Virus record (IMG/VR): IMGVR_UViG_3300009163_000073
Coordinates: 1-41,292 of that record
From: a virus
Length of the DNA stretch: 41,292 nucleotides
Direction: 5' to 3' (one strand)
Of the stretch, positions 7,859-14,393 are shown in pieces. The position numbers and the translations under genes were made by a program. Numbering within the stretch: position 1 is the stretch's first letter; each line of letters begins with the position of its first letter. A model generated the notes under the pieces. That model did no database searches, was not told the DNA's origin, and saw only the letters and a list, made by a program, of their open reading frames with translations.

Positions 7859-8413
7859 CTAGCCAGCGAACTCATCTCCCTGCCATAGAGCGGGGTCAGT
7901 TTCCAGCAGGAACTCAACGAACTCATTGTTGAATAGAGCGTGCTCACTCCGTGTTTCACGGATAAGGGTAATCGCTTCTATCGCCGTGTAGCCCGTACGA
8001 ATAAGCACGAGAGCCGTAACTAGACCTGAACGGTTCAGACCCGCTTGGCAACGAATAAGGACACGCTTGCCCTTGACCCATTGGGTGTGAGCAAACTTGA
8101 CCGTTTCGAATAATGCTTCTTGGTCAAAGTGTTCAATGTCCGAGTCATAGATACAGTAGCGATACTCTTTTACTAGCCAATCCGCAGGGTTAGCGAATTG
8201 GTACATAGTAACCACCGCGTCAAAGTCAGCAGGTGTAATCTGTGGCTTCTGTCCGCTAAACGCTATGTAGTCCCCTAATGTGTCGTCGTCGTCCGTACCA
8301 CCCTGCCATAAGCCAGGTAGCACTTCACTCCATAGAGGTGACTCCTCAATGAAATAAGAATAGTCAGGTGCTTCAATACCACCAACTGTTTGTTTAGTTG
8401 TCTCTGTCGTCAT
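7859..8413 (-). CDS. Dual-specificity/tyrosine phosphatase-like protein
   Basis: 184 aa. The protein-tyrosine-phosphatase signature CX5R is at residues 122-128 (CQAGLNRSG), in VLIRCQAGLNRSGLVTALV; residue 121 is Arg instead of the usual His. The candidate general-acid loop lies around YCIYDSDIEHFD (about residues 87-98). Such enzymes hydrolyse phospho-Tyr/Ser or related phosphoesters. Phage versions occur in actinophages, target unknown. Two promoters in tandem are visible, 8453-8481 (TTGACA-N17-TACCCT) and 8524-8552 (TTGACA-N17-TAGAAT). Confidence 0.75.
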   Translation of the reverse strand: MTTETTKQTVGGIEAPDYSYFIEESPLWSEVLPGLWQGGTDDDDTLGDYIAFSGQKPQITPADFDAVVTMYQFANPADWLVKEYRYCIYDSDIEHFDQEALFETVKFAHTQWVKGKRVLIRCQAGLNRSGLVTALVLIRTGYTAIEAITLIRETRSEHALFNNEFVEFLLETDPALWQGDEFAG

Positions 8414-8585
8414 TTTGTTCTCCGTTTTCTGTTTGTGTAGTCTTACTTCATAAGGGTATCAAATCAAATAGGTATTGTCAAATCGACCGCACCCTACTAG
8501 GTGATACTTTATGTTCTACCTACATTCTAGAGCATAGAGGCTAATTTGTCAAATCGGTGTGTTATCAAATTGTTACCATTTCGGC

Positions 8586-8614
8586 TTGACACCAGCACCA
8601 AACTCTGTCATACT
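8586..8614 (+). promoter_or_regulatory. Promoter of the 8662 gene with tandem upstream box
   Basis: TTGACA-N17-CATACT. GTTATC-N5-GTTACC lies just upstream at 8561-8577. It diverges from the minus-strand promoter at 8524-8552. Confidence 0.75.
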
Positions 8615-8661
8615 GTAACCATAACGCAAGGGGCGTTATCCAAACCAAAGGGGTTGATACC

Positions 8662-8778
8662 GTGGGTCAAGGAATCCGATTCAGTTTTTGTCACGAGTGT
8701 GATAGGGACACTAATCACATTTGGGGTGTGGTGAACCATTGGCGTTGCGTGGTGTGTCACACCAGCGCACCTTTCTAA
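8662..8778 (+). CDS. Zinc-ribbon microprotein (38 aa, GTG start)
   Basis: Starts (M)GQGIRFSFCHECDRDTNHIW and has a second pair CVVC, a C-x2-C...C-x2-C zinc ribbon that fills most of the protein. The start is placed by the AAAGGGG ribosome site and the leader stem-loop ATAACGC/GCGTTAT at 8621-8639. It is a plus-strand unit inserted between minus-strand ones, ending in the shared terminator at 8783-8818. Confidence 0.65.
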   Translation: MGQGIRFSFCHECDRDTNHIWGVVNHWRCVVCHTSAPF

Positions 8779-8782
8779 ACCA

Positions 8783-8818
8783 AAAGAAAGACCCCTACCG
8801 AAAGGTAGGGGTTTTTCT
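8783..8818. terminator. Bidirectional terminator
   Basis: AAGACCCCTACC-gaaa-GGTAGGGGTTTTTC, between converging units; T-run on the right, A-run on the left. Confidence 0.8.
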
Positions 8819-9003
8819 TATTTGTCTAGAATCCTGAACACGGGTTCACACGGGTCGCCACCCTCGTCAGCGTAGGCTTGCTCGTCAGGGGTTAGGTACT
8901 GCCAACCACCGTCGTGAACCGCACAATACTGCTCGCTAATCCAACCCTTAGCAATACCAACTTGCACCCAATCCGCGCGTTCGTTCCATTCATCTTCAGT
9001 CAT
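8818..9003 (-). CDS. Conserved phage hypothetical protein
   Basis: 61 aa, with YCAVHDGG in the middle and GGDPCEPVFRILD at the end, a pattern I recall from small actinophage proteins of unknown role. Cys and His residues could bind metal. It is last of three genes (9622, 9034, 8818) separated only by dispersed repeat copies. GAAGGGAA ribosome site. Confidence 0.6.
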   Translation of the reverse strand: MTEDEWNERADWVQVGIAKGWISEQYCAVHDGGWQYLTPDEQAYADEGGDPCEPVFRILDK

Positions 9004-9020
9004 TTCGTTTTCCCTTCAAA

Positions 9021-9036
9021 GAAAAAATTTCAGTTA
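9021..9036 (-). repeat. Dispersed repeat copy R6
   Basis: GAAAAAATTTCAGTTA fills the gap between two genes and touches the stop codon of the 9034 gene. Confidence 0.7.
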
Positions 9037-9600
9037 TTCGTCATCATACTGCACAACCACATAAGTTGGCAATCCCGTACCCGAGTCTAACTTCATAGCA
9101 ATCCGCAACGCTTCTCTCATACAATCCTTTGCTTCATCTACGGTAATGTTTTTCTCAACCATAGCGTGCAATGCGCCAACGGCGTAAGAAGACCCACTTC
9201 CAATACCGTAGATACCATTAGCGTCACGGGTGCAATCATAGTTCTCTGATAGTTCATACACTACTCCGCGTACACAAACAAGTAGTTCAGACTGTTGCTC
9301 TCCATCTTTACCGTAACTATTCTCCTCAAACCAAGTCTTTATTGCGGGAACAATCTGGTTGGTTACAAACCTATCCAACTCCACCAAGTTCATCTTGTCA
9401 GCAGGTTCAGGTAGTGAGATAGTAGTAAAAAGATTTATTGCCCGTAAGTCACCCGCTGCGCCTAAAAGATAACTTCCGTTTTTCACAACCTTCGGTGCGT
9501 CCTTCGGCAAAACATAAAGACGACCACCATCTCCAGAAATACGAGAGTCAAAACCAATAACGGAAAAACCTTTTCCCTGAATGGCGGCGATGGTTGTCAT
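9034..9600 (-). CDS. Proteasome/HslV-like Ntn-hydrolase
   Basis: 188 aa. It begins MTTIAAIQGKGFSVIGFDSRIS, matching the beta-subunit/HslV start where an N-terminal Thr becomes the nucleophile after Met removal (T2 or T3). The Asp in FDSR corresponds to the conserved Asp17, a Lys in VLPKDAPKVVK to Lys33, and GSGSSYA to the Ser-rich oxyanion loop. It probably forms an oligomeric threonine peptidase or modifies the host proteasome. Repeat copy R7 directly precedes its ATG, with no ordinary ribosome site, an odd arrangement. Confidence 0.7.
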   Translation of the reverse strand: MTTIAAIQGKGFSVIGFDSRISGDGGRLYVLPKDAPKVVKNGSYLLGAAGDLRAINLFTTISLPEPADKMNLVELDRFVTNQIVPAIKTWFEENSYGKDGEQQSELLVCVRGVVYELSENYDCTRDANGIYGIGSGSSYAVGALHAMVEKNITVDEAKDCMREALRIAMKLDSGTGLPTYVVVQYDDE

Positions 9601-9601
9601 A

Positions 9602-9620
9602 GAAAAAATTTCAGTTTTTT
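9602..9620 (-). repeat. Dispersed repeat copy R7
   Basis: Occupies the whole intergenic gap, immediately upstream of the proteasome-like ATG where a ribosome site would be expected. Confidence 0.75.
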
Positions 9621-9621
9621 C

Positions 9622-9894
9622 TCAGAGTTCGATTTCGTATTCTTCGTCTGAGTTTTCCCACAACTCATCACGCAATCTGTCCTCATACTTTAGAACATTC
9701 CAACCATTTGTCAAGACAGAGATGTCCTCCTCGTCAATAATCTGGTCAAGCGATAGGACAGCCGTGTATCCCTCGTCCTCAAACATAATGACCAATTTAG
9801 TATCATCATTCTCTACATCATCAACGATAGCGACAACGAAAGGTTCTCCGCCCGCATTTGTGTGGTAGGCACTCTGAATAATTTGTAGTTTCAT
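9622..9894 (-). CDS. Hypothetical acidic protein
   Basis: 90 aa, starting MKLQIIQSAYHTNAGG, Asp/Glu rich with a very acidic C-terminus (ENSDEEYEIEL). No family recognised. A TTGACA lies at about 9916-9921 with AACTAT overlapping the start codon, so the promoter or the exact start is uncertain. First gene of the 9894-8818 operon. Confidence 0.6.
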   Translation of the reverse strand: MKLQIIQSAYHTNAGGEPFVVAIVDDVENDDTKLVIMFEDEGYTAVLSLDQIIDEEDISVLTNGWNVLKYEDRLRDELWENSDEEYEIEL

Positions 9895-9973
9895 AGTTAG
9901 AGATTACAGCAACTTTGTCAAGTCTATTTGGGCAAAATAAAACCGCCCCGTAGGGCGGTTCTACTTTAGGTAG

Positions 9974-10186
9974 TTATCTTAGGACACGAGTCTGAATACC
10001 TCGTGGCACGTCTGCACCGCAAGGGTAGTTAGCGTATTCGTGCCAAGTCTTGCAGTCGCAGATTAGGCAACGTGCTGAACCCTCATCGCTGTAGTCAAAA
10101 CTATGAGTTCTGAAATTGGCTACCCGCTCCGCTTCCGTGCCAGCGAATGGAATTGGACCTTCGAATGTGTAGACGTTGTTTGACAT
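9974..10186 (-). CDS. Small zinc-binding conserved phage protein
   Basis: 70 aa from the ATG at 10186 (MSNNVYTFEGPIPFAGTEAE), chosen for the GAGGGAA ribosome site; earlier in-frame codons lie inside the promoter. A CLICDCKTWHEYANYPCG block offers three to four Cys plus His for zinc. Promoter 10226-10254 (TTGACA-N17-TATTAT), leader stem CAGCAC-AAGG-GTGCTG at 10201-10217, terminator 9938-9962. Confidence 0.65.
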   Translation of the reverse strand: MSNNVYTFEGPIPFAGTEAERVANFRTHSFDYSDEGSARCLICDCKTWHEYANYPCGADVPRGIQTRVLR

Positions 10187-10295
10187 TTTTCCCTCATTCC
10201 ACAGCACCCCTTGTGCTGATGTAATAATAATACTACATCTTACTGACATTGTCAAGTCCATCTAGAAAGTTAATGAGTGACCCCGAAGCGGGAAG

Positions 10296-10313
10296 AAACT
10301 GAAATTTTTTATT
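10296..10313 (+). repeat. Dispersed repeat copy R8
   Basis: Full copy between the promoter of the 10186 gene and the terminator of the 10518 gene. Confidence 0.85.
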
Positions 10314-10374
10314 TTCTTTCCTTTTCCGCACAACAAAAAAACCGCCCCGAGGGACGGTTATTTTGTTCGGGTAA

Positions 10375-10518
10375 CTAACCCTCGCGAGAGACCTTAAAAC
10401 GCTCCCCTGCTTCCGCATTGGCTTCTAGCCAAGCGTTAGCACTCGCTTCTGACGGGAAAGCGGTCAGCCAAGAAACAAGCGACCACCCGTCACCAACGTG
10501 AGTGTAGATACGAAACAT
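10375..10518 (-). CDS. Hypothetical protein (47 aa)
   Basis: Starts MFRIYTHVGDGWSLVSWL and has an Ala/Glu helix. Function unknown. It has one of the best ribosome sites here, GGGAGGTGAT, held in the loop of a small ATCAC/GTGAT stem. Promoter 10545-10573 (TTGACA-N17-TATTAT), terminator 10330-10365. Confidence 0.6.
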   Translation of the reverse strand: MFRIYTHVGDGWSLVSWLTAFPSEASANAWLEANAEAGERFKVSREG

Positions 10519-10604
10519 AAAATCACCTCCCTTGTGATAATACAATAATACATCATAACTATTACTTTGTCAAGTCAAAAAATAAAAAAAACTTTTGCAC
10601 CGAG

Positions 10605-10622
10605 AAACTGAAATTTTTTATT
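10605..10622 (+). repeat. Dispersed repeat copy R9
   Basis: Full copy between the promoter of the 10518 gene and the terminator of the 10757 gene. Confidence 0.85.
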
Positions 10623-10673
10623 TGTGCGGGCAAACAAAAACCCCCGCACTTGGCGGGGGCTAATGTTCGAACC

Positions 10674-10757
10674 TTAGAGTGCTTCTCGCACTCCGCAAGC
10701 AACGTCATCTCGGTACACGTCGTAATCCTCAAGAACGTCATCTCCGTACTTATCCAT
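10674..10757 (-). CDS. Acidic micropeptide (27 aa)
   Basis: Starts MDKYGDDVLEDYDVYRDD, strongly acidic. Evidence is contextual: a dedicated promoter 10794-10822 (TTGACA-N17-TACACT, TGTCAG in the spacer), an AAGGGAGAGGTGAT ribosome site enclosed by ATCAC/GTGAT arms, and a terminator at 10635-10663. Function unknown. Confidence 0.5.
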   Translation of the reverse strand: MDKYGDDVLEDYDVYRDDVACGVREAL

Positions 10758-10865
10758 TTTCATCACCTCTCCCTTATCCCTTGTGATACTACAAGTGTAC
10801 GGCATAAGTCTGACAATGTCAAGTCTAACCGCAAAGAAAAACCCCCGCGTGTCGGGGGCGTTTCT

Positions 10866-11459
10866 TTATGCTCGGTTCTTGATACTTTGGAACATCTTTG
10901 CTTCGCTGTTTATCTTGCGGTAGCCGTAACGCACCAAGCGAGATGTAATCGCCGCGTGGGTCACTCCAAGCACCTTAGCAAGCGTTACAACACTAATGCC
11001 GTCCAACATCTGTTGGTTGATTAGTGCCGTGAATTCCTCTGCTTCAGCACGATACTTCGGGCTATTGGAACGAACCTGCGACGCAAAAAATTTCAGTTCT
11101 CTCAACCGCTCCGCAACTTCTGGGTCAATGCGCTTTGGTATTTTCTTTGTCACAATGCGCTTCGGTAGTTCTGGGATAATTAGCCCATCAACAAAATCTG
11201 AATGAGTGCTTTCCTCTTTGCATAATTGTCGAACACGCTCGCGTGTTACTCCGCAACACTCCGCAACACTCTGCAAAGTCCAACCCGCACCACGCAAGCG
11301 ACGAACATACTCGTCACGGTCAAGCGTGTCCGTAATGCGCTCAAAGTTATCTTTGACTTCGCTCGGCAAACTTTGTCTTACTTTCTGCGTTATTGTCCGT
11401 ACTTCGATAATTTCTTTTTGGGTGAAATCTGTGTTTACCCTCCGTCGTGAAATTGTCAT
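10866..11459 (-). CDS. Two-HTH DNA-binding regulator
   Basis: 197 aa. The first HTH is near residues 55-80 (GAGWTLQSVAECCGVTRERVRQL), sigma-region-4 or XRE-like; the second is near 150-180 (DGISVVTLAKVLGVTHAAITSRLVRYG). A Lys-rich linker joins them. It resembles the protein at 2317-2778 in plan and is a good candidate to bind one of the recurrent promoter-proximal motifs. Promoter 11534-11563 (TTGACA-N18-CATACT), AGTACC/GGTACT palindrome in the leader, terminator 10838-10866. A truncated dispersed repeat (11083-11100) lies inside the coding sequence. Confidence 0.7.
   Translation of the reverse strand: MTISRRRVNTDFTQKEIIEVRTITQKVRQSLPSEVKDNFERITDTLDRDEYVRRLRGAGWTLQSVAECCGVTRERVRQLCKEESTHSDFVDGLIIPELPKRIVTKKIPKRIDPEVAERLRELKFFASQVRSNSPKYRAEAEEFTALINQQMLDGISVVTLAKVLGVTHAAITSRLVRYGYRKINSEAKMFQSIKNRA
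11083..11100 (-). repeat. Dispersed repeat-like copy R10 inside a gene
   Basis: GCAAAAAATTTCAGTTCT inside the HTH gene, encoding E-L-K-F-F-A. May be chance or a domesticated copy. Confidence 0.4.
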
Positions 11460-11612
11460 TTTGTTTTCTTTCTCCTTTTTCAGTTTTTCTTTAGTTTTAG
11501 TTTTTATTTAGTACCACTTTGGTACTTATGACAAGTATGTACCATAAGCACCTACCTTGTCAAATCCAAGAGAAAACCCCTAACCGCAAGGGTCAGGGGC
11601 ATCTCTCAATCC

Positions 11613-11807
11613 TTACTGCCACACTTCGGGGTGTGGTTCATCTGACACCTGCCACACATCAATGTAGCCACCGCACTCCTCTGCACACGCGCGGTCGTAG
11701 GCTACCTTTACTGCTTCGGGTAGTCCAGCACTTAGTGTGTAGTATTCGTCTTGGAAAGTAATCTCTCCACACTTAGAACACTTACCCTCGAAAACAATGT
11801 TGCTCAT
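11613..11807 (-). CDS. Zinc-ribbon protein
   Basis: 64 aa from the ATG at 11807 (MSNIVFEGKCSKCGEITF), chosen for the AAAGGGG ribosome site. Two Cys pairs (CSKC and CAEEC) suggest one zinc site. Function unknown. Promoter 11847-11875 (TTGACA-N17-TACAAT), terminator 11570-11606. Confidence 0.65.
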   Translation of the reverse strand: MSNIVFEGKCSKCGEITFQDEYYTLSAGLPEAVKVAYDRACAEECGGYIDVWQVSDEPHPEVWQ

Positions 11808-11894
11808 TGTTACCCCTTTGGTTGTCCGCATTGTTGCGTTAGTACTATTGTACGGCATAAATCTATTCTTGTCAAGTCCATAGACAAAAACTAA

Positions 11895-11960
11895 GCGCGT
11901 CACCGAAAGGGGATAAGGTGACACGCTCAGAAAGTGGAAAAGGGGATAACCACTTTTTTA
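11895..11960 (+). terminator. Tandem hairpins with identical AAAGGGGATAA loops
   Basis: Two adjacent stem-loops, GCGTCACC/GGTGACACGC and AAAGTGG/CCACTTT, share an AAAGGGGATAA loop on the plus strand. The second ends in TTTTTT, so it reads as a plus-strand terminator. No plus-strand gene precedes it. The loop matches the AAGGGG loops of the mRNA 5' stem-loops, so this may be a tiny plus-strand RNA, but I see no good promoter. Confidence 0.5.
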
Positions 11961-12019
11961 GTTCGGAGTCTGAGGAGAAGGGAGAAAACCTCGCTCGACG
12001 AACATCTTTAGCCTAGCAT

Positions 12020-12035
12020 AAAAAAATTTCAGTTT
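12020..12035 (-). repeat. Dispersed repeat copy R11
   Basis: AAAAAAATTTCAGTTT downstream of the 12063 gene. Confidence 0.7.
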
Positions 12036-12062
12036 GTGACGGCAGGTCGAAAAAATTTTTGG

Positions 12063-12158
12063 CTAGTATTTCCCGCATAGTTTTTTGCTAGTGTAGTCCC
12101 GCTCAGGAATGGAAAACTCCCCTCCGCAACGCCAGCAACATAAGTGAATGAGTGCCAT
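12063..12158 (-). CDS. Zinc-ribbon microprotein (31 aa)
   Basis: Starts MALIHLCCWRCGGEFSIPE and ends KKLCGKY; CWRCGG is a typical zinc-knuckle. The ATG overlaps the upstream stop codon as TAATG, so it should be translated by reinitiation. Function unknown. Confidence 0.5.
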   Translation of the reverse strand: MALIHLCCWRCGGEFSIPERDYTSKKLCGKY

Positions 12159-12418
12159 TAGCCCTCATCTCCGTAGTCAGGGTCTGAGTCCTCATAGGCA
12201 GGGAACTCATACTCATTGTCTGACTTACAGACTCCGCAAGTCCATACGCCCCTGCGACCCCAATCATCAAAGTAAACATCTACTTCGCCCTCAAAGGTGC
12301 AATCTGTTTCGTTGCCCTGCTCGTCACTAGTAACGCCCTCGCAAGCCAATCCGCTCACTACGCAACTATCCGAGTAGATACCTGACCCCATCATTGAGCC
12401 ACCGTCTGTATTCCACAT
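12158..12418 (-). CDS. Cys-rich zinc-finger-like protein
   Basis: 86 aa from the ATG at 12418 (MWNTDGGS), with GGAG 7 nt upstream; an ATG 12 nt earlier overlaps that site. It has scattered Cys (C..C..C) and CGVC near the end of a VDVYFDDWGRRGVWT strand region, so probably one or two zinc sites. Promoter 12457-12486 (TTGACA-N18-TACAAT), leader stem TATCGC/GCGATA at 12435-12451. Coupled to the 12063 gene. Confidence 0.65.
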   Translation of the reverse strand: MWNTDGGSMMGSGIYSDSCVVSGLACEGVTSDEQGNETDCTFEGEVDVYFDDWGRRGVWTCGVCKSDNEYEFPAYEDSDPDYGDEG

Positions 12419-12490
12419 TTTGTTCTCCATTTCTTATCGCCCCTTGCGATACTCTAATTGTAGCAGACTACCTGCCACCCTGTCAAATCC

Positions 12491-12778
12491 TTACTTCGTG
12501 CAACTACTGTCGTGTTCCAATTCGTTACCGTTATCGCCTACGCCGTAGCACTCGTCACACGTTACGTCAGCCAGTAGTCCCAAATCCTTGGCGTACTCCG
12601 CATTAGTTTCCAGTAGCCATTGAGCAATCTCGTCTAGCCACTTCCAAGGCTTCTCAATGACGTATTCGTAATCGTTGCCACTAGCATTAGCGTAGCCACC
12701 TACGACCCTTGCGTACTGCACTACGTTGTAGTTCTGAATTGCAAATTCCACAATCTGAGCATTTGGTGAGTCAATCAT
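12491..12778 (-). CDS. Hypothetical protein with C-terminal CDEC
   Basis: 95 aa from the ATG at 12778 (MIDSPNAQIVEFAIQNYN). Aromatic-rich helical body, then CDECYGVGD and a final SSC, a possible zinc knuckle. Promoter 12817-12846 (TTGACA-N18-TACAAT) and leader stem (12795-12811) are near-identical to those of the 12158 gene, suggesting duplication of the control region. Confidence 0.65.
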   Translation of the reverse strand: MIDSPNAQIVEFAIQNYNVVQYARVVGGYANASGNDYEYVIEKPWKWLDEIAQWLLETNAEYAKDLGLLADVTCDECYGVGDNGNELEHDSSCTK

Positions 12779-12859
12779 TTTGTTCTCCATTTCTTATCGC
12801 CCCTTGCGATAAATCTATTGTAGCAGATACTTATCTAACGTGTCAAATCCTGACACACC

Positions 12860-12970
12860 CTAATTGCGACCACCGCAATCAGGGCATAGGACAAATCCTA
12901 GTGAGCGAACCGCACCGTTACTAATCTCAAATACGAAATCGCACTCACGGCAAGAAATCCAGTTCATCAT
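12860..12970 (-). CDS. Zinc-ribbon microprotein (36 aa)
   Basis: Starts MMNWISCRECDFVFEISNG and ends CPDCGGRN: two C-x2-C pairs about 18 residues apart, a complete minimal zinc ribbon. GGAG ribosome site, leader stem TTGGCAC/GTGCTAA with AAGG loop (12986-13004), promoter 13012-13040 (TTGATT-N17-TACTAT). Confidence 0.65.
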   Translation of the reverse strand: MMNWISCRECDFVFEISNGAVRSLGFVLCPDCGGRN

Positions 12971-13092
12971 AATCTCCATTTTCTATTAGCACCCCTTGTG
13001 CCAATAAGAGAATAGTACACCCAACCACCGACAAAATCAAGTCGAAATCGCACAAATCCAAAAAAACTTTTCCGGGAGCCAGGCCAGGGAAA

Positions 13093-13110
13093 AAACTGAA
13101 ATTTTTTATT
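13093..13110 (+). repeat. Dispersed repeat copy R12
   Basis: Full copy between the promoter of the 12970 gene and the terminator of the 13362 gene. Confidence 0.85.
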
Positions 13111-13176
13111 CCACACACCCGCACTCGAAAACGGCAAAAAGAAAACCCCGTATCTCTACGGGGCTTCTTTTCTAAA

Positions 13177-13362
13177 CTACTTCTTGTCTGGCTTCCAATC
13201 GTCTATCAGCGTTACCTTCTGCAACGCACCATAGGCTCTCAGCAGGTCGAGATAGTCGCGCTTGTTGTAATCAGAGATGTTGTATCGTACATCTTTGAGA
13301 ACCTGCAGGAGCAACTTCTCCGCTTGGTCTAGTCGCTTCTCGTTAGTCTTTGATGATGCCAT
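13177..13362 (-). CDS. Hypothetical helical protein
   Basis: 61 aa, almost entirely helical with charged heptads (SKTNEKRLDQAEKLLLQVLKD) and a basic end. Function unknown. GGGAGAATAA ribosome site, promoter 13405-13433 (TTGATT-N17-TACACT), terminator 13142-13172. Confidence 0.65.
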   Translation of the reverse strand: MASSKTNEKRLDQAEKLLLQVLKDVRYNISDYNKRDYLDLLRAYGALQKVTLIDDWKPDKK

Positions 13363-13469
13363 TTTATTCTCCCTTGCTCTATCACCGCACTTTGCGATAG
13401 CAATAGTGTATCATACCCTACTGACAAAATCAAGTCAGACACAAAAAAGATTTTTAGGTTACCCGCAAA

Positions 13470-13487
13470 GAAAAAATTTCACTTTTT
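13470..13487 (-). repeat. Dispersed repeat copy R13 (variant)
   Basis: GAAAAAATTTCACTTTTT, with one substitution in the CAG core. Confidence 0.6.
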
Positions 13488-13532
13488 ACAAAAAAGAAAA
13501 ACCCCGCATTTCTGCGGGGCTTCTCCGTAAAC

Positions 13533-13682
13533 TTAGACTAACTCGAATGAGTCAATCTGTGGGTGGACTGCGTACTGTCCTGCCAAAATCTCAAGAGCCT
13601 TTGTGTACGAGTGACACTCGTAAACATAGGTAGTTCCGTCAATGACTACTACGAGTGAGTTCATTGTGTCTAGTATTGCCAT
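13533..13682 (-). CDS. Hypothetical protein (49 aa)
   Basis: Starts MAILDTMNSLVVVIDGTTYV: a short beta-hairpin then a helix (SYTKALEILAGQY). Function unknown. Terminator 13496-13524. Its -10 (13730-13735, TACACT) is good but the -35 position (CTATTT) is poor because that sequence is also the 3' end of the structured RNA at 13750-13881; it may depend on an activator or on read-through. Confidence 0.6.
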   Translation of the reverse strand: MAILDTMNSLVVVIDGTTYVYECHSYTKALEILAGQYAVHPQIDSFELV

Positions 13683-13749
13683 TTCATTTCTCCCTTTGTT
13701 TTCTTGCTACCGCACTTTGCGATAGCAATAGTGTATCATACCTGACTGA

Positions 13750-13881
13750 CAAAAATAGAAAGTGAGCCTTGGTCTGCCCTCATTGCTAGTTTACTTGTAC
13801 TAAGGCTGGCTTGCCCTTTCCGTTCACTAGCGAGTCGTTACCCGTTTATCACTCGGCACTCACTAATCTCTATTTTGTTAT
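13750..13881 (-). ncRNA. Structured non-coding RNA 2
   Basis: Expected to start about 13881 from the promoter at 13888-13917 (TTGACA-N18-TAGACT). The 5' end AAAATAGA...AGTGA...GCC pairs with the 3' end GGC-TCACT-TCTATTTT, closing the molecule just before a T-run that could terminate it. Inside are CGAGT/ACTCG and GCTAGT/ACTAGC stems and an alternative AGCCTT/AAGGCT stem. Its first bases (CATAACAAAATAGAGATT) match RNA 1. No open frame of note. I do not recognise the family. Confidence 0.55.
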
Positions 13882-13887
13882 GACCCT

Positions 13888-13917
13888 AGTCTATCACACT
13901 AGGTTTTATCTTGTCAA
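13888..13917 (-). promoter_or_regulatory. Promoter of structured RNA 2
   Basis: TTGACA-N18-TAGACT, directly downstream of the 3' end of RNA 1. Confidence 0.7.
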
Positions 13918-13918
13918 G

Positions 13919-13996
13919 TCCCCTAAGCAGGGTTTGCACCTGCTTGCTATCCGCAATCTACTTCACCAGCGTTTACTGGCTATCTAGTTTTAGGGG
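13919..13996 (-). other. tRNA-like module at the end of RNA 1
   Basis: Acceptor-like strands CCCCTAA/TTAGGGG (7 of 7 paired), a 5-bp stem with 7-nt loop exactly where a T-arm should be (GCAGG-TGCAAAC-CCTGC), and an unpaired A at the end. Total 78 nt, the same as the neighbouring tRNA-Tyr. The middle does not give a normal D-arm (no GG) or a 7-nt anticodon loop, so it is not called as a working tRNA. Confidence 0.5.
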
Positions 13997-14232
13997 GTGG
14001 AGTGGGTCGGGGTTTCGGTTAGCAATTCCTAGCCCCGACCTCTCCTAGATACCGCGCGCAGTATCTAAATCCTCTCTAGCCTCATCTGTGGAGGGAGGTT
14101 CTAGGTTACGCGTTTTAGGGAGGGACTGGTCACAAGTTTATCTAGAAAACTTGGAGAGCAGTATCGCCGTAAGAGGCTTCGCTTTCCTATCGCACTAGCC
14201 TATTGGCTAGAGAGAAATCTCTATTTAGTTAT
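13919..14232 (-). ncRNA. Structured non-coding RNA 1 with tRNA-like 3' end
   Basis: About 314 nt from the promoter at 14239-14267. Clear stems: CTAGCC/GGCTAG, AAGTTT/AAACTT with a 7-nt loop, TAGATAC/GTATCTA, GGTCGGGG/CCCCGACC, CCAG/CTGG. The last 78 nt form a tRNA-like module (13919-13996). CTAG, normally rare, occurs about nine times. No convincing gene lies in it on either strand. The family is unknown to me; a tmRNA is unlikely because the acceptor strands are only 78 nt apart. Confidence 0.55.
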
Positions 14233-14238
14233 GTATCT

Positions 14239-14267
14239 AGTGTATCAGACTAGATTCTCTTTGTCAA
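14239..14267 (-). promoter_or_regulatory. Promoter of structured RNA 1
   Basis: TTGACA-N17-TACACT, beginning 2 nt after the 3' end of tRNA-Tyr. Confidence 0.75.
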
Positions 14268-14268
14268 G

Positions 14269-14346
14269 TCCCAAGAGTAGGAATCGAACCTACCTGCCAG
14301 AGCGAGTGGTTTACAGCCACCTTTCCCACCTTGGGAAATCCTTGGG
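14269..14346 (-). tRNA. tRNA-Tyr (GTA)
   Basis: 78 nt, folds by hand: acceptor CCCAAGG/TCTTGGG (one G-T pair), D-arm TTCC-CAAGGTG-GGAA, anticodon stem GGTGG/CCACT with loop CTGTAAA (anticodon GTA), an 11-nt extended variable region as expected for bacterial tRNA-Tyr, T-arm GTAGG-TTCGATT-CCTAC, discriminator A. CCA is not encoded. Its promoter 14365-14393 (TTGACA-N17-TACAAT) puts the start about 18 nt upstream of the mature end. Confidence 0.9.
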
Positions 14347-14364
14347 TTATTTTGTTATGCTTCC

Positions 14365-14393
14365 ATTGTATCTTACTTTGTCTAACTTGTCAA
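14365..14393 (-). promoter_or_regulatory. Promoter of tRNA-Tyr
   Basis: TTGACA-N17-TACAAT. The leader GCATAACAAAATA is shared with both structured RNAs. Confidence 0.8.

Noticed and set aside
13919-14232. RNA 1 as a tmRNA
   Set aside because: The acceptor strands that pair with the 3' end lie only 78 nt away, the T-loop is atypical and no tag reading frame is evident.
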